Shown here: piece after piece, positions 8,216-17,250 of the stretch
Layout of the letters: the number at the start of each line of letters is the position of its first letter
Position numbering within the stretch: position 1 is the stretch's first letter
Assembly: GCA_026770615.1 (NCBI GenBank)
Contig: MU631384.1
Location: forward strand, 296,868-323,380
Direction of reading: 5' to 3'
Length of the DNA stretch: 26,513 nt
Source: Pavlovales sp. CCMP2436
Taxonomy: Eukaryota; Haptophyta; Pavlovophyceae; Pavlovales
Program-made: the position numbers and the translations under genes
Notes under the pieces: model-generated
Databases searched by the model: none
Seen by the model: only the letters and a program-made list of their open reading frames with translations
Told to the model about the DNA's origin: nothing

Positions 8216-11200
8216 CTAGCGGAGCTCGTACGGTAGCGTGAAGGTCTTGCCCCTGACCAGCTCCTCCAGGCCTGCAAGATCAATACGAAGATGCATGTAT
8301 ACATTAGATTAGATATAAGTTAGCAGGTTTATATTTTATTTTTTAAGGCCTGTGAGAATAACGTGAAGATGTAGATATGTATATATAGTTTGATAATATG
8401 AAGGGCTTATTTACTACCCCTGCTGCCAGGACTGATGTCTGACGTAGACCTAGTCTGCGAGTGAACACCACTGGTTGAACCATGCTGAGCCGATAATATA
8501 TATGAAGTGCTATTATCAATATATTAAGTACTTATAGCAGGCGGACGAAAGATTTTTTTTGCGCTAAACTTATAGCTTTAAAATTAGGCACGCGCGTACC
8601 TTCGCCGTCATATGAAACGAGTGGGCTGAGCTCGAGCAGTGTGCCCTCCTCAAAACAGAACATTTGGATAGAACGAGAATTCACTTGTTCATTACGACGC
8701 AAAACCCCCCTTAAAAGAAGTAAGACCGCATAAGCGTAGGATACGAGTGGGCTGACCTCGAGCAGTGTACCCTCCTCAAAACAGGCCGTTTTAAATCTAA
8801 CGAGGATTCACTTCTTTGTTATGACGCAAAAACACCCTAACGAGGGGTTTTGCGTAAGCCCGCGTAAGACCGTACCTTCACCGTCGTATGAAACGAGTGG
8901 GCTGAGCTCAAGCAGTGCACCCTTAGCAGCACCCTCGTCCACTGTGCCTCCGGCTGCGATCACCTTTTGAGCGGACGGGAGGGGGGGGTTAGGAGTGTGT
9001 GTGTGTGATAGGCACCTTGCATTTAATTGCAGGTGCACCCCCCACCCCCTCCCCAAAACGCCAGTACCTTGCATTGCTGACCCCTACTGATGCAGTAAAA
9101 AATAATTAGTACGTGCTGCCAAACGAAGGGTACTTATGTTTTAGTCTGGCGTTTTTAGTAATAATAATTACTCGTGTTTTAGTCATGTTTTAGTAATAAT
9201 AATTACTTATGTTTTAGTCGTACTGCATGAAGTCGTAGTATAATAAAGCAGAAGTCTATTAGTATAATAAAACACCGGTACCCTTCGTTCGGCCCAGGCA
9301 GAGAGTAAAGCGCGCGCCGTGTCTGGAGAATCTGTTACAGAACCAGGCGCATTTTTGACGGGGGCAAATTCGTCTTCGCGCGGCACCTAACCCACGCACA
9401 CACGGGGGGGGGGGATCTCAGATGACGACGAGGGGATGATGACGCTATCCGTGTGCTCGGGAATGGTCCTAAGCTAACAGTGTGTTGTTGCTGTACCACT
9501 GGGAGTCTGGAAGACCGTTTACGGGGCCGGACGTTTTTGTAGATATTTACACACACACTCACAGATGTATAAATCAGCGTAAGGATAAAGGTAAAGTTGA
9601 AAGTTGAAGGTAATACTATTATATAAATCAATTTTCTTTGAAGGTGCACCTGTAGTGCCCATCTTCTTCGCAAAGACAAACGCAGCAAGGATACAAAAAA
9701 CGAACAATGAACAAATACAAAATTGTGCCTTCCTGCTCGTGTTCATTGTTCGTATTTGTACTCCTGTCAGAATACAAAAAACGACAGTAATATCTCTAAT
9801 TGTTGTTGTTATCATTATTAATACAAAAAACGACAGTAATATCTCTAATTGTTGTTGTTATCATTATTAATACAAAACGACAGTAATATCTCTAATTGTT
9901 GTTGTTATCATTATTAATACTAGGATAGATTTTTTCTTTGAAAGCATTGTTGTTATCATTACTAATACTAGGATAGATTTTTTCTTTGAAGGCATGTAGT
10001 GTCACCATCTTTTTTTGAGTAGACGAACGCGTCAAAGATGAACACACCGACAATAAACTTTACATCGCTATTTGTTGTTGTTGTTATCATTACTAGTACT
10101 AGTAATGAAATAGAGTAATGGTATAGAAATAGCTTTTTTTGAAGGCATGTCATGCCCGTACCCCATCAAAAACTAAATAATAATAATTAATGATAGTCCT
10201 TTTAACGTCCCCCGGGCTGCAAGTCGGGGACGTTGAAAGAATTATTGGACGCAGTTGAAGGTATCTGCTGGCACGGCGGATTCACTCTTCGGAGTGACGT
10301 CGTTATGAACCGACGACGATGAGGGGTCTCGAGCGAAATAAAATATATTAATATTATAAAAAAAAAAGCACCTGTAGTGCCACCATCTTCTTCGCGAAGA
10401 AGAACGCGTCAAAGATGAACATCTCCAGCTTGATGCACTATTTATTTATTAATGGAAGGAGGGGGGGGGGGATAAAAAAAATTTGCTTAAGATAATAAGA
10501 ATAAATAAAAAATGGGGGAAGGGGGTGTGTTACAAAGAGCCGATACCTCGACGTCGCTCGGCTCCGTCGGCAAAGACGAACCCGCCTGTAGCTGCGAAGG
10601 AGGTGGCAACGCGCGCACCTGTTCAAGAAAAAGAAAAAAAAGGCAGTGTGAGCAAAGACGGGCGCCTTTCCAAAAGAAAGGGATTTCTAGTCAGGAAATC
10701 ATAATCATAATCATAATCATAATCATAATCATTAATATTGTGTTTAAAAAATGGAGAGTGTGAGTGGTGATGACAGAATCATTATTATCACCATGAAGTT
10801 CAAAATAACATATTTTTTTTGCAGGTCATGCCAGTACAGCACCAGGCTGCAAGTCGTGGTTCAATAAATATTGCAAATAAATACTTGCCGTTTTGCGCGC
10901 TACGTGCAGGGGCAAAGCACAACTCGGATCAGTGGCGATACGCCGAACAAAAGCCAGCGCAAACCTATTCATTATCAAGGAGGGGGGGGGGATGGGATGT
11001 GAGGAGGGGGGGGGTATGTGCGGTACAAAAGGCACAGGTTGGATCAGTTGCGATACGCCGCACAAAAGACAGCGCAAACCTATTGTTAGTATGCGCGTAG
11101 GAGTGAGTGTGCTTTTATAGTGCTGTACATCTTATGCTGTGTGGCTACTAGTCGAGCACACACACAGTGTAGCCATCTTTATCAAGGCTGATAGCTGCTC

Positions 11201-14200
11201 AGGGGGGCTTAGCGCCCCCTCCCACTGCAGATATCATGAAAGCCACCTTCAACGCCTAGGGCGTTTGCGGGTGTGTTGAAGGGTCATACTAACTAACTAA
11301 CTAACATAGGTTCGCGCGTCAGACCAAACCTACTCATCGATTCGTGGGATTGATCTGACGGGCGAACCTATGTACACCATATATAATATATAATTTATTC
11401 CGCTCGAGACCCCTCATCGTCGTCGGCGGTTCATAACGACGTCACTCTGGAGAGTGTACCCGCCGTGCCAGCAGGTACCTCCAGCTGCATCCATTCAGAT
11501 GTAGGGCCATCACTAACAGAGTATGAGTTGCCCTCAGCCCCTTCCATCCTCTCCTCCTCCTCGCTCTCTTCTTCGTCTCTCTTCCTACTTCTTATCGCGA
11601 GGGGGTCTGTCTAGGCGGCCACGGTGCTTAGATCTATGCGCGTATCACAAAAGACAGCGCAAACCAGAATAATTAGGAGTATGCGTGTGGGTGTAAATAT
11701 CTAGAAATACGTCCGTCCCCTGACAGGTTTCCACCGGACCCAAGTGTTGAGAAACACCCGGATCAAGGGACCTTTGCAGAGCACACGGATACCGTCCCCA
11801 CCGCAATGCGCGTGAGTATGAGTATGGGTCTAATTAGTTATTGTGAGGGGATCGAGGCGGATTAGCTCAGGTATTTGCTTCGTTATTTTCATGGGTATGG
11901 GGATTATAAGTTTTACGAATTGACTTAAAAAATGACTTTTTTAAAAAAAGAGAAAAAAAGCGAACCAATTCACGCAAATGTGCGCGGTGCCAAAGAGCAG
12001 ATTCCCCGTTTTAGAATCGACGGCCTCGGCTGTTACTGCGTCTATTTCGGAATACTCAAACACGCACGCGCGGCCTAAAATATGTTTAGGAGTAGGTATG
12101 GGGTTAGGCTAGACTAGGGCTCGGCTAGAACGGGGTTAGGACAAGGGGTATGTTAGGGGTTGGGGCCAGGATAGAGTCGGGGGCTATGAACTTGGCCTAG
12201 GGCTAGGGCTAGGTTATTATTAGTACTATTATCATCATTCTTATTATTATTATTATTATTATCATTATCATTAGTATTATTTTAATGACTAGGGTTTGGG
12301 CTAGCCCCCCCCCCCCCAAGGGTTAGGGCTAGGCGAACGAACGCACCGTGTTGCAAGCCAAGTACGCCCACGCGCTCGTGTGCGTGTGCCTGATTTATCG
12401 AGAGAGGAAGGGGTAATTTAAGGTTGGTAGGGTTGGGGTGGGATAGGGTAAGGGTTGGGTTTCAGAATGAGGGGATAGGATTGGGTTAGGGTTAGGGTTG
12501 GGGTTCAGAATGAAAGAATGAAAGGTAGGTAGGGTTAAGGGATAGGATTCGCGCTCGAGAGCGTGCGCCCATTAGGGGTTGGTAATTATTATTAGCGGCT
12601 CAGCATGGTTCAACAGGTGGTGTTCACTCACAGCCTTGGTCGGACGTCAGACATTAGTCCTGGCAGCAGGGGTGGTAGCGGTGAAGTTGGTGACGAACTC
12701 AACTCGTAGCAGGAGGTATCAACATTATACGAATGAAGTGGGGTTCTTGCTGGCGTCTGACTGTCCTGAAAGTTGTGCTGGTCTGAGCGCTGCGTCGCCC
12801 ATTGCCTGCTACGTGCCTTACTCGGCTGCGCTGGCTTAGGGTTTGATATATATTAATAAAGGGGGGTTCTGGCTGGCGGTGTGACAAATCATCAAGCTGA
12901 TCTTAGCGCTCTGACGCATGCTCTGACGCGCAACGCCGCCAAATATCAATAGCTAACAGGGACCCTGTTCCTTGTTCATCCCTCCGCGGGAGGGATTAAG
13001 AAGTGCGATTTTTTATTACGAATAACTGCAAACTATAAATTGGTTTTTATTTTCTAGTCCCTAGCAACCGCAACTTGGCTCCAGCACTAGGATTTGGCTC
13101 AGAATTAAGTGTTCGTTAGAGTCGGGAATAGGGTTGAGGACTATTGCCCGGGCTACTTTCGGGGCTTTGTCGAGAACAAATGAGAATTAGCGATAGCGTT
13201 GCCGTTGGCTTTGGCTTTCGCGCGGCTTTTGGCTGCTGAGTCCGCATCAGTTAATCCGGACAGGAATTAGTAGTCTTACACAAGTTAGTTCCTATTTGTT
13301 GTCGACGAAGGGTAGTTCGGCCCTACCTTTGGGACGGTCTTAGAAGCGCATTCGGCTCCCTCCCGCACGCAATATCCGACGAACATTGGGTCGGCGAGGC
13401 GACAGAGGGCGTTGTCGACGCATAGTTGGAAGAAAGAGGTCACTCCCTGTGTTTCGAGCTTGTCTAGCAGCCCACTTTTGAGTAGTGAGCTGTACACCTG
13501 TTGCGTAGGGATGTGGCAGCGTGTGTGTTGGGTGGAGGGGGGGGGTTAGACGCGTAGTTGGAAGAGAGAAGTCACTCCCACATCCACATCCACACACACA
13601 CACACGCTGCCACGTCCCTATGTACATCGGAACATCAACCCCCCCCCCCCCCCCCCTGCGCATGCGCCATATGGGAGTTGATGGGGGGGTACGGCAGTGC
13701 ACTTTCTTTTATAACATGTACCTGTGTGAAGGGGGGGGGGGGTAGTCGCATCAGTTGGAAGAACGAAGTCGCTCCCTGTGTTTCGAGCTTATATAGCAGC
13801 GATCATCTCACAAAATCACAATCATAGAAGGGGCATGGCACATTCAGATTTCACGGTCTTGACGGCGGCCCCGCTTCGAAACACTCCACCGTCTTTCAGG
13901 GGGTAGGGAGGGCAACCACAATTCAAAACGCGGAAGGGGGGCACTGGCAATGCCTCCCGCCCGTCCCTCTTCACAGAGGGATATTCAGCAGTGGGGATGG
14001 TATCCGTGTGCTTTACAAAGGTCCTTCGGCCCGAGTGTTCCTCAACGCTTGGTGAGCTTGTGGGCCAGGCATGGGACGGACGTTAATCTAGATATTTACA
14101 CACAGGGGCAGTGACGTACGCCGCCGTTTCCGTCCGGTGCCATCGCGACGCGCCCAGCGCCCTCGACAAGGATTTCGCCCTCTAAGCTGAGGCACGGGAG

Positions 14201-14770
14201 CATCCCCTGCTCGAAGAAATGCACGTCCGCCGGCGGCAGCCCAAAGTGCGCGTGCTCTGCGAAAAAGCGCGAAGTGGCCTCGTGCGTGGCGTCCGATGTC
14301 ATCACTGCCAGCGGCAGCCGCACCGTCGACACGTCCACGCCGGCGGCGGCCGCGGCGAGCTGGCGCACGCGCAGTAGCCGCTCTGCGTGGTACTGGAAGA
14401 GCGACTTGCCCGAGGGCATCCCGATGTCGTAGCAGCCCTTGGGGGCGCTGCTCCCCAGTCGCGTGCCCTGCCCACCCGCGAGCAGCAGCACCGCGAGTGC
14501 GCCGCGCGCGATCAGCCGGCAACCGTCATCGAAGAGCGCGGCGCGCTCCTCGGCGGGCAGCGAGCCCAGCTCGCACACGCCGGGGAACGGCTCGACCGCG
14601 CGCTCGGCCTCGCCCGCGCGCAGCGACTTGGCCAGGCGCGCGCGCAACCCGGGTAGGTTGGCGCCCACGAGCTGCGCGAAGGCCGGCGAGCCCGCGTCCG
14701 CGACGAGCGGCAGGATGTGGAGCTGCCGCTCGGCCTCGAGCACCGCCCGCACTTCGGGGGCCGTGCGCAT
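8216..14770 (-). CDS. UAP1: UDP-N-acetylglucosamine pyrophosphorylase, ten exons
   Basis: Makes UDP-GlcNAc from UTP and GlcNAc-1-phosphate in the cytosol, for chitin-like polymers, N-glycans and GPI anchors. Minus-strand exons: 14770-14120, 13497-13327, 12389-12347, 12074-11966, 10964-10904, 10618-10547, 10437-10372, 9386-9282, 8963-8876, 8271-8216. All junctions keep phase and give 473 residues (family about 480-520). Landmarks: LLLAGGQGTRLG at 95-106 with PKG after it, MAPDGNGG at 210-217, CVDNALCRLADPMFVGYC, VFEYSEID, HICVNWFALAF, IKLEMFIFD, REDEFAPVKN, ELSPLVSYDGEG and a GKTFTLPYEL end before TAG. Donors are mostly GTACGT/GTAGGG-like; GTTCGC (exon 4) is weak. Introns total about 5 kb and hold decoy exon copies and repeats. 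Exons 3, 5 and 6 are the least certain. ATG 14770 gives the usual N-terminal length. Confidence 0.88.
8418..8495 (+). repeat. R1a copy in UAP1 intron 9
   Basis: CCCTGCTGCCAGGACTGATG through GTGAACACCACTGGTTGAAC to CATGCTGAGCCG, opposite to the gene. Member of the family at 1-150, 765-830 and 24990-25050. Confidence 0.7.
8594..8800 (-). repeat. Two decoy copies of UAP1 exon 9
   Basis: The end of exon 9 (LLELSPLVSY...) recurs at about 8599-8656, with reading frame and a GTACGC donor intact, and at about 8738-8786, truncated before the donor. The true exon is 8963-8876. The intervening sequence also repeats (ATTCACTT, GACGCAAAA, CCCC), so these are tandem units of about 126 and 150 bp. Both decoys lack the VIAAGGTVDEGAAK half but end in a potential acceptor (TTTTGAG) before GAGGG. 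The first could be an alternative exon. Confidence 0.8.
9115..9302. repeat. Inverted copy of the exon 8 3' edge in intron 8
   Basis: CTGCCAAACGAAGGGTAC on the plus strand at 9116-9133 mirrors the exon 8 end CTGGGCCGAACGAAGGGTAC on the minus strand (9277-9296). The 140 bp between is AT-rich with GTTTTAGT repeats. It looks like an insertion or inversion that duplicated the exon border. Confidence 0.6.
9436..9556 (-). repeat. Repeat R3, copy 1 (divergent)
   Basis: Minus strand starts GTGTGTAAATATCTACAAAA, continues ACGTCCG, and ends near GAGCACACGGATA. The middle diverges from the other three copies. Lies in UAP1 intron 7, same orientation as the gene. Confidence 0.6.
9646..10055 (-). repeat. 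Two decoy copies of UAP1 exon 7, plus 49-bp tandem repeats
   Basis: Degraded copies of exon 7 (IKLEMFIFDAFFFAKKM...) lie at about 9646-9697 (AAFVFAKKMG still readable) and 9991-10044 (VFIFDAFVYSKK readable). The flank GCCTTCAAAGAAAAAA is copied too and appears again at 10133-10150. Between them, 9770-9918 is three tandem units of about 49 bp (AATACAAAAAACGACAGTAA onward), then a duplicated AATACTAGGATAGATTTTTT segment. All within intron 7. Confidence 0.75.
10204..10343 (+). ncRNA. Structured repeat R4, copy 2, with an adjacent inverted repeat
   Basis: 10250-10343 is R4. Stem CAGT/GCTG carries a G-U in place of the C-G of copies 1 and 3. Its hairpin TCACTC-TTCG-GAGTGA (10282-10297) has a UUCG tetraloop and a C-G pair where copy 1 has U-A. 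It ends in GCGAAATAAAATA. Just before it, AACGTCCCC and GGGGACGTT (10204-10212, 10226-10234) form another short hairpin. In UAP1 intron 7, opposite to the gene. Confidence 0.6.
10699..10735. repeat. (CATAAT)n microsatellite
   Basis: Six-base unit CATAAT repeated about six times, in UAP1 intron 5. Confidence 0.9.
11023..11090 (-). repeat. Decoy copy of UAP1 exon 5 (closest)
   Basis: Minus strand reads TAG|G then FALSFVRRIATDPTCAF, against FALAFVRRIATDPSCAL in the real exon at 10964-10904. The acceptor edge is kept, but the 3' edge has lost the phase-0 GTAGCG donor. The other decoy is at 11637-11666. Confidence 0.8.
11305..11372. repeat. Foldback, 19-bp arms
   Basis: CATAGGTTCGCGCGTCAGA (11305-11323) pairs with TCTGACGGGCGAACCTATG (11354-11372) with one mismatch and a 30-nt loop. 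A CTAA tandem repeat precedes it. Within UAP1 intron 4. Confidence 0.8.
11393..11492 (-). ncRNA. Structured repeat R4, copy 3
   Basis: Minus strand: stem CAGC/GCTG, hairpin CACTC-TCCA-GAGTG (11456-11443), GACGTCGTTATGAACCGCCG and GACGATGAGGGGTCTCGAG. It ends in GCGGAATAAATTA. About 90% like copy 2 outside the loop. In UAP1 intron 4 in the gene's orientation, so it would be in the pre-mRNA and could offer a premature poly(A) signal. Confidence 0.6.
11637..11666 (-). repeat. Short decoy copy of UAP1 exon 5
   Basis: Minus strand reads G then FALSFV before diverging into ATACGCGCATAG. The acceptor is changed to CTG. Immediately followed on the plus strand by R3 copy 2. Confidence 0.7.
11691..11805 (+). 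repeat. Repeat R3, copy 2
   Basis: GTGTAAATATCTAGAAATAC, CGTCCGTCCCCTGACAG, a GTGTT-GAGA-AACAC hairpin, then GGGACCTTTGCAGAGCACAC and GGATACCGTCCCCACCGC. Best conserved with 13993-14106 and 25919-26025. In UAP1 intron 4, opposite to the gene. Confidence 0.8.
12090..12550 (+). repeat. Degenerate telomere-like TTAGGG tracts
   Basis: GGGTTAGG, TAGGGCTAGG, GGGTTAGGGTTAGGGTTGGG and similar phrases at 12090-12215, 12290-12335 and 12420-12545, with an ATT microsatellite (12215-12290) and a C14 run between. This is interstitial, not a chromosome end, because UAP1 exons lie on both sides and exon 3 (12389-12347) lies inside it. Confidence 0.75.
12598..12915. repeat. Full R1 composite in UAP1 intron 2
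   Basis: GCGGCTCAGCATGGTTCAAC to GGTGACGAACTC is R1a in reverse. Next comes R1b in forward orientation (CTGGCGTCTGACTGTCCTGA, GAGCGCTGCGTCGCCCATTG), then GGGGGGTTCTGGCTGGCGG. It shows the length and structure of the family best. Confidence 0.75.
13508..13800 (-). repeat. Two decoy copies of UAP1 exon 2 in intron 1
   Basis: Parts of exon 2 (LLDKLETQGVTSFFQL) recur at about 13745-13800 and 13548-13579, each directly followed on the minus strand by a poly-C run. The nearer one sits inside an inverted repeat: GGGATGTGGCAGCGTGTGTG at 13508-13527 is mirrored at about 13599-13618. The real exon has an intact acceptor (CAACAG) and family-conserved ends. Confidence 0.8.
13993..14106 (-). repeat. Repeat R3, copy 3, just inside UAP1 intron 1
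   Basis: Minus strand TGTGTAAATATCTAGATTAA, CGTCCGTCCCATGCC, then CGTT-GAGG-AACAC, ending GCACACGGATACC. It begins about 14 nt after the intron 1 donor. Confidence 0.8.
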
Positions 14771-15034
14771 CGCCGCCGAGAGCAGCCGCCGCGTGGCGAT
14801 CGAGCTCGAACTCGGGGACGCCTGCAAAAAGCCGCTGCACTGAGCGTGCTCTGACAACCTCAACCGTCGCGTCGAGCTGATCAACGCTGCGCAGCCACGC
14901 CGCGCGCCGAGCCGATGCAGCGCCCGGGCGGAGCCACGCCGCTCGCCGAGCCGATGCAACGCCCGGGCGGAGCGGCCACCCCCCCTGGCAACATCCCGTG
15001 GCGGGCGCGCCGGGAGCCGGCTGTTACACTACGC
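14771..15034. promoter_or_regulatory. Probable bidirectional promoter, UAP1 / ORF 15035
   Basis: Head-to-head starts at 14770 (-) and 15035 (+), or 14915 if the first ATG is used. It contains two 39-bp direct copies (from 14906 and 14945) of GCCGAGCCGATGCARCGCCC, then GGGCGGAGC. GGGCGG boxes are Sp1-like in animals, but their meaning here is unknown. If translated, the unit adds a 13-residue repeat (MQRPGGATPLAEP) to the plus-strand protein. Confidence 0.4.
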
Positions 15035-15823
15035 ATGATCCGCGCCAACGAGACGGGGCGTGGCGCGGGCGGAGGCTCCTGGCTGGCCAAGCGGCTGGCC
15101 GCGCACGCCGAGCAGCCGCTCTCGGTCGCGGACTTTGAACAGGCGGTGGGCCCGCTGCTCCTCGGCGTGCCCACCGAGCGCGTGCGTGACGTCTTCTACA
15201 CGCTCAGCGGCGAGCAGCCGCACGTCACGGCGGCGGCAGTGCTGGAGCAGCTCTTTGGCAGCGCGGAGCCCGTCTACATGGGCAAGGACGAGCGGCTCTT
15301 CACCCAGCGCGCCGGCAAAGGGCTGTCGCACACTTTAGCACACACGAGCGCGTGGAGCAACCGTGAGATGGACGAGGAGAATTACCGTGCTCGACTCGTC
15401 TTCAACGCGCTTGATCTCAACGCACACCACATGCACCAGGCACTGCGCGCGCTGCACGGCGTCGAGGAGGCGCGGCCACCCGCGCGGCGCCCGGTGACAG
15501 TCGCGAGCAGCTCGTTCTCTGCGCAGACGCGCTCGGCCGGGGCCAAGGCTGCGCAGGGACGAGCGTCGCGCTCGGAGGCCGGGCCGCCGCCGAGCTGGGC
15601 GAGCCGCGGCCAGCTTATCCCGGAGGAAATTGCCCCGAGCTCGGCGTTCCCAGGCGCACCGCCGTTCAGAACGCTTGTCCGCCAGCAGACGGGTCCCCGA
15701 AAGCCCCCGCCGCTGCAGGTCGTCACGCACAAGGCGCGACCGACGATCGCGAATATGGCCGTGTGCAAGCCCGCCCGCGTCGAGGCCAACATCACGGCGG
15801 TGAACAACACTCGTCGACGATGA
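15035..15823 (+). CDS. Unrecognised protein with a possible EF-hand-like helix pair
   Basis: 262 residues from ATG 15035 (302 from ATG 14915, which would include the 13-residue promoter repeat). I do not recognise the family. Residues about 24-70 (LSVADFEQAVGPLLLGVPTE, RVRDVFYTLSG, VTAAAVLEQLFG) have the helix-loop-helix rhythm of EF-hands, but the loop lacks calcium-binding acids. A second helical part (ENYRARLVFNALDLNAHHMH, QALRALHG) follows. The tail is Ala/Arg/Pro-rich and likely disordered. GC-rich codon use matches the real genes. No signal peptide or membrane segment. The long intact frame supports a gene; shadow frames in GC-rich DNA are the main risk. Confidence 0.55.
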   Translation: MIRANETGRGAGGGSWLAKRLAAHAEQPLSVADFEQAVGPLLLGVPTERVRDVFYTLSGEQPHVTAAAVLEQLFGSAEPVYMGKDERLFTQRAGKGLSHTLAHTSAWSNREMDEENYRARLVFNALDLNAHHMHQALRALHGVEEARPPARRPVTVASSSFSAQTRSAGAKAAQGRASRSEAGPPPSWASRGQLIPEEIAPSSAFPGAPPFRTLVRQQTGPRKPPPLQVVTHKARPTIANMAVCKPARVEANITAVNNTRRR

Positions 15824-17230
15824 CCCATGTGGCTGGCTGGTTGGCCATCAACTGTCTATTATTTATATACCATCTCTTCGACACGATTGGTACGATCGCG
15901 GCACGCGGCCATGCGCAGCTGCTGCTCGCGCGCTTGAGCGCGCTGGCCCCGATCGCTGCCCAGCGTGGGAACACGACAAACAGCAACCCGCAGATCATCT
16001 CCCTAACCGCCCTTGCTCGGGCACACTACCGGGTCGAAATCCGAATTAGTGGCCAGTCCGGGGAGAAATTGCAAAAAGTCCGGTGATTATCCTCCGAGTC
16101 AACTCACGAAGCGGGCTGGGGCCCGAGGAGTTAGTTTGCGGATTCGTGAATGGGGCGGGGCCTCTTCGGCAACCGTGACTTTCTTCCCGCTTCCGAGCGC
16201 TGAGAATCGGAAATGTTAGTTCCTTCAGCATGTCGTCGACCTCAGAGGCACACGAGAGACACACAATGTGGGCCCCGACCGTCGAGGAGGGCTCTATTCG
16301 ACAGCAGCTATCGACACCTTGCGCGCAGGGGCGAACGATGTCTACTTCTTCGTCCCGCCCACAGCTTTTCCTCCTCCCCAATGCGAAATTGCGCCACTAA
16401 TTCGGAATTCGACCCTACTGGAGATCCATCGGCACGCGCGGTAGCGCCCAAGCCAGCGCAGCCGACTAAAGCACGCAGTAGGCAATCGGCGACGCAGAGC
16501 TCAAACCAGCACAATATTCAGAACAGTCAGACGCCATAGCTTAAGAATCCCTATCAAGTAATGTTTATACTTAGGTTTATGAGTTATATATACGATCTTG
16601 CCCGTGAGAAATTAAAAAGTCTCCTATCGCACACTGCTGCTGAGCTTCTCATATATACTTCATATATACTTTTAATAAATTATTGCTATAAATACGGAAG
16701 TTAACTTCAATAACTAACAACTTAGTTCAGTGCTTGCCATTTTTTTTTTTGTAGTTTTACTAGTTACCTGGCCTTGGTGCGAAGGTCCCCCGACCCCCTC
16801 CCCCTCCTCCCCCCACGACAAACTATTAATATGATTTATTGAAGTAAGCACAACTTCCAGGACAGTAGACGAATTTGCTTGAATCCGCCTCCTAGTTATG
16901 CCTATCAGTAATTTATACACGTAATCAAAGCGCAAGAATGTGCCCTTGGTCTCAAACGACTAGGTCCTAACTTTTCAGCTGGCGGGGTCGTTAGGAAGAC
17001 CTACAAATGTAGTGTGTACCCGCAATGAGACGTACCGTATGGCGCGGAGAGTATAATAATAATTAGCTACTATTTAAATGACTGGTTTTGATTACGTTGC
17101 TCGGGCATAGGTCATCTGCGTCCGACGGGTTAGTACTAGTTGATCACTTGCGCAGCGACCCCAGCCGCTCAGTCTGGCTCGGCAGCACGACTCCCGGACC
17201 CGCCCGATTATTATTCGCTGGAATACTCCT
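15824..17230. other. Intergenic, no gene recognised
   Basis: Mixed GC-rich and AT-rich DNA. Short frames at 15763-16539 have no family features. A divergent R1b-like piece is readable on the minus strand at about 16860-16920 (ACTGATAGG, GATTCAAGC, GTCCTGGAAGTTGTGCT). T-rich and C-rich runs lie at 16740-16815. Confidence 0.45.
17144..17215 (-). pseudogene. Partial copy of the terminal exon found at 25696
   Basis: Minus strand encodes AGPGVVLPSQTERLGSLRK then TGA; the copy at 25696-25760 encodes AGPGVVLPSRTERLASLRM then TGA. Several differences are silent in this frame and both stop at the same place, so the frame is probably or was a coding end. It lies just downstream of the first kelch pseudogene. 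Confidence 0.45.
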
Positions 17231-17250
17231 CAGCGCTGGCGCAGGTTGGA

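Noticed and set aside
10830..10900. Extension of UAP1 exon 5 to HVARKTASIY, which resembles a family motif
   Set aside because: It gives the wrong phase for exon 6; ending at GTAGCG (10904/10903) keeps phase 0 and restores LHVRALPPP, which fits the family as well.
11281..11304. CTAA tandem repeats as a CRISPR or telomere
   Set aside because: Only four 4-bp units and no spacers.
14296..14880. 194-residue plus-strand frame
   Set aside because: Antisense to UAP1 exon 1; Arg/Ala-rich shadow.
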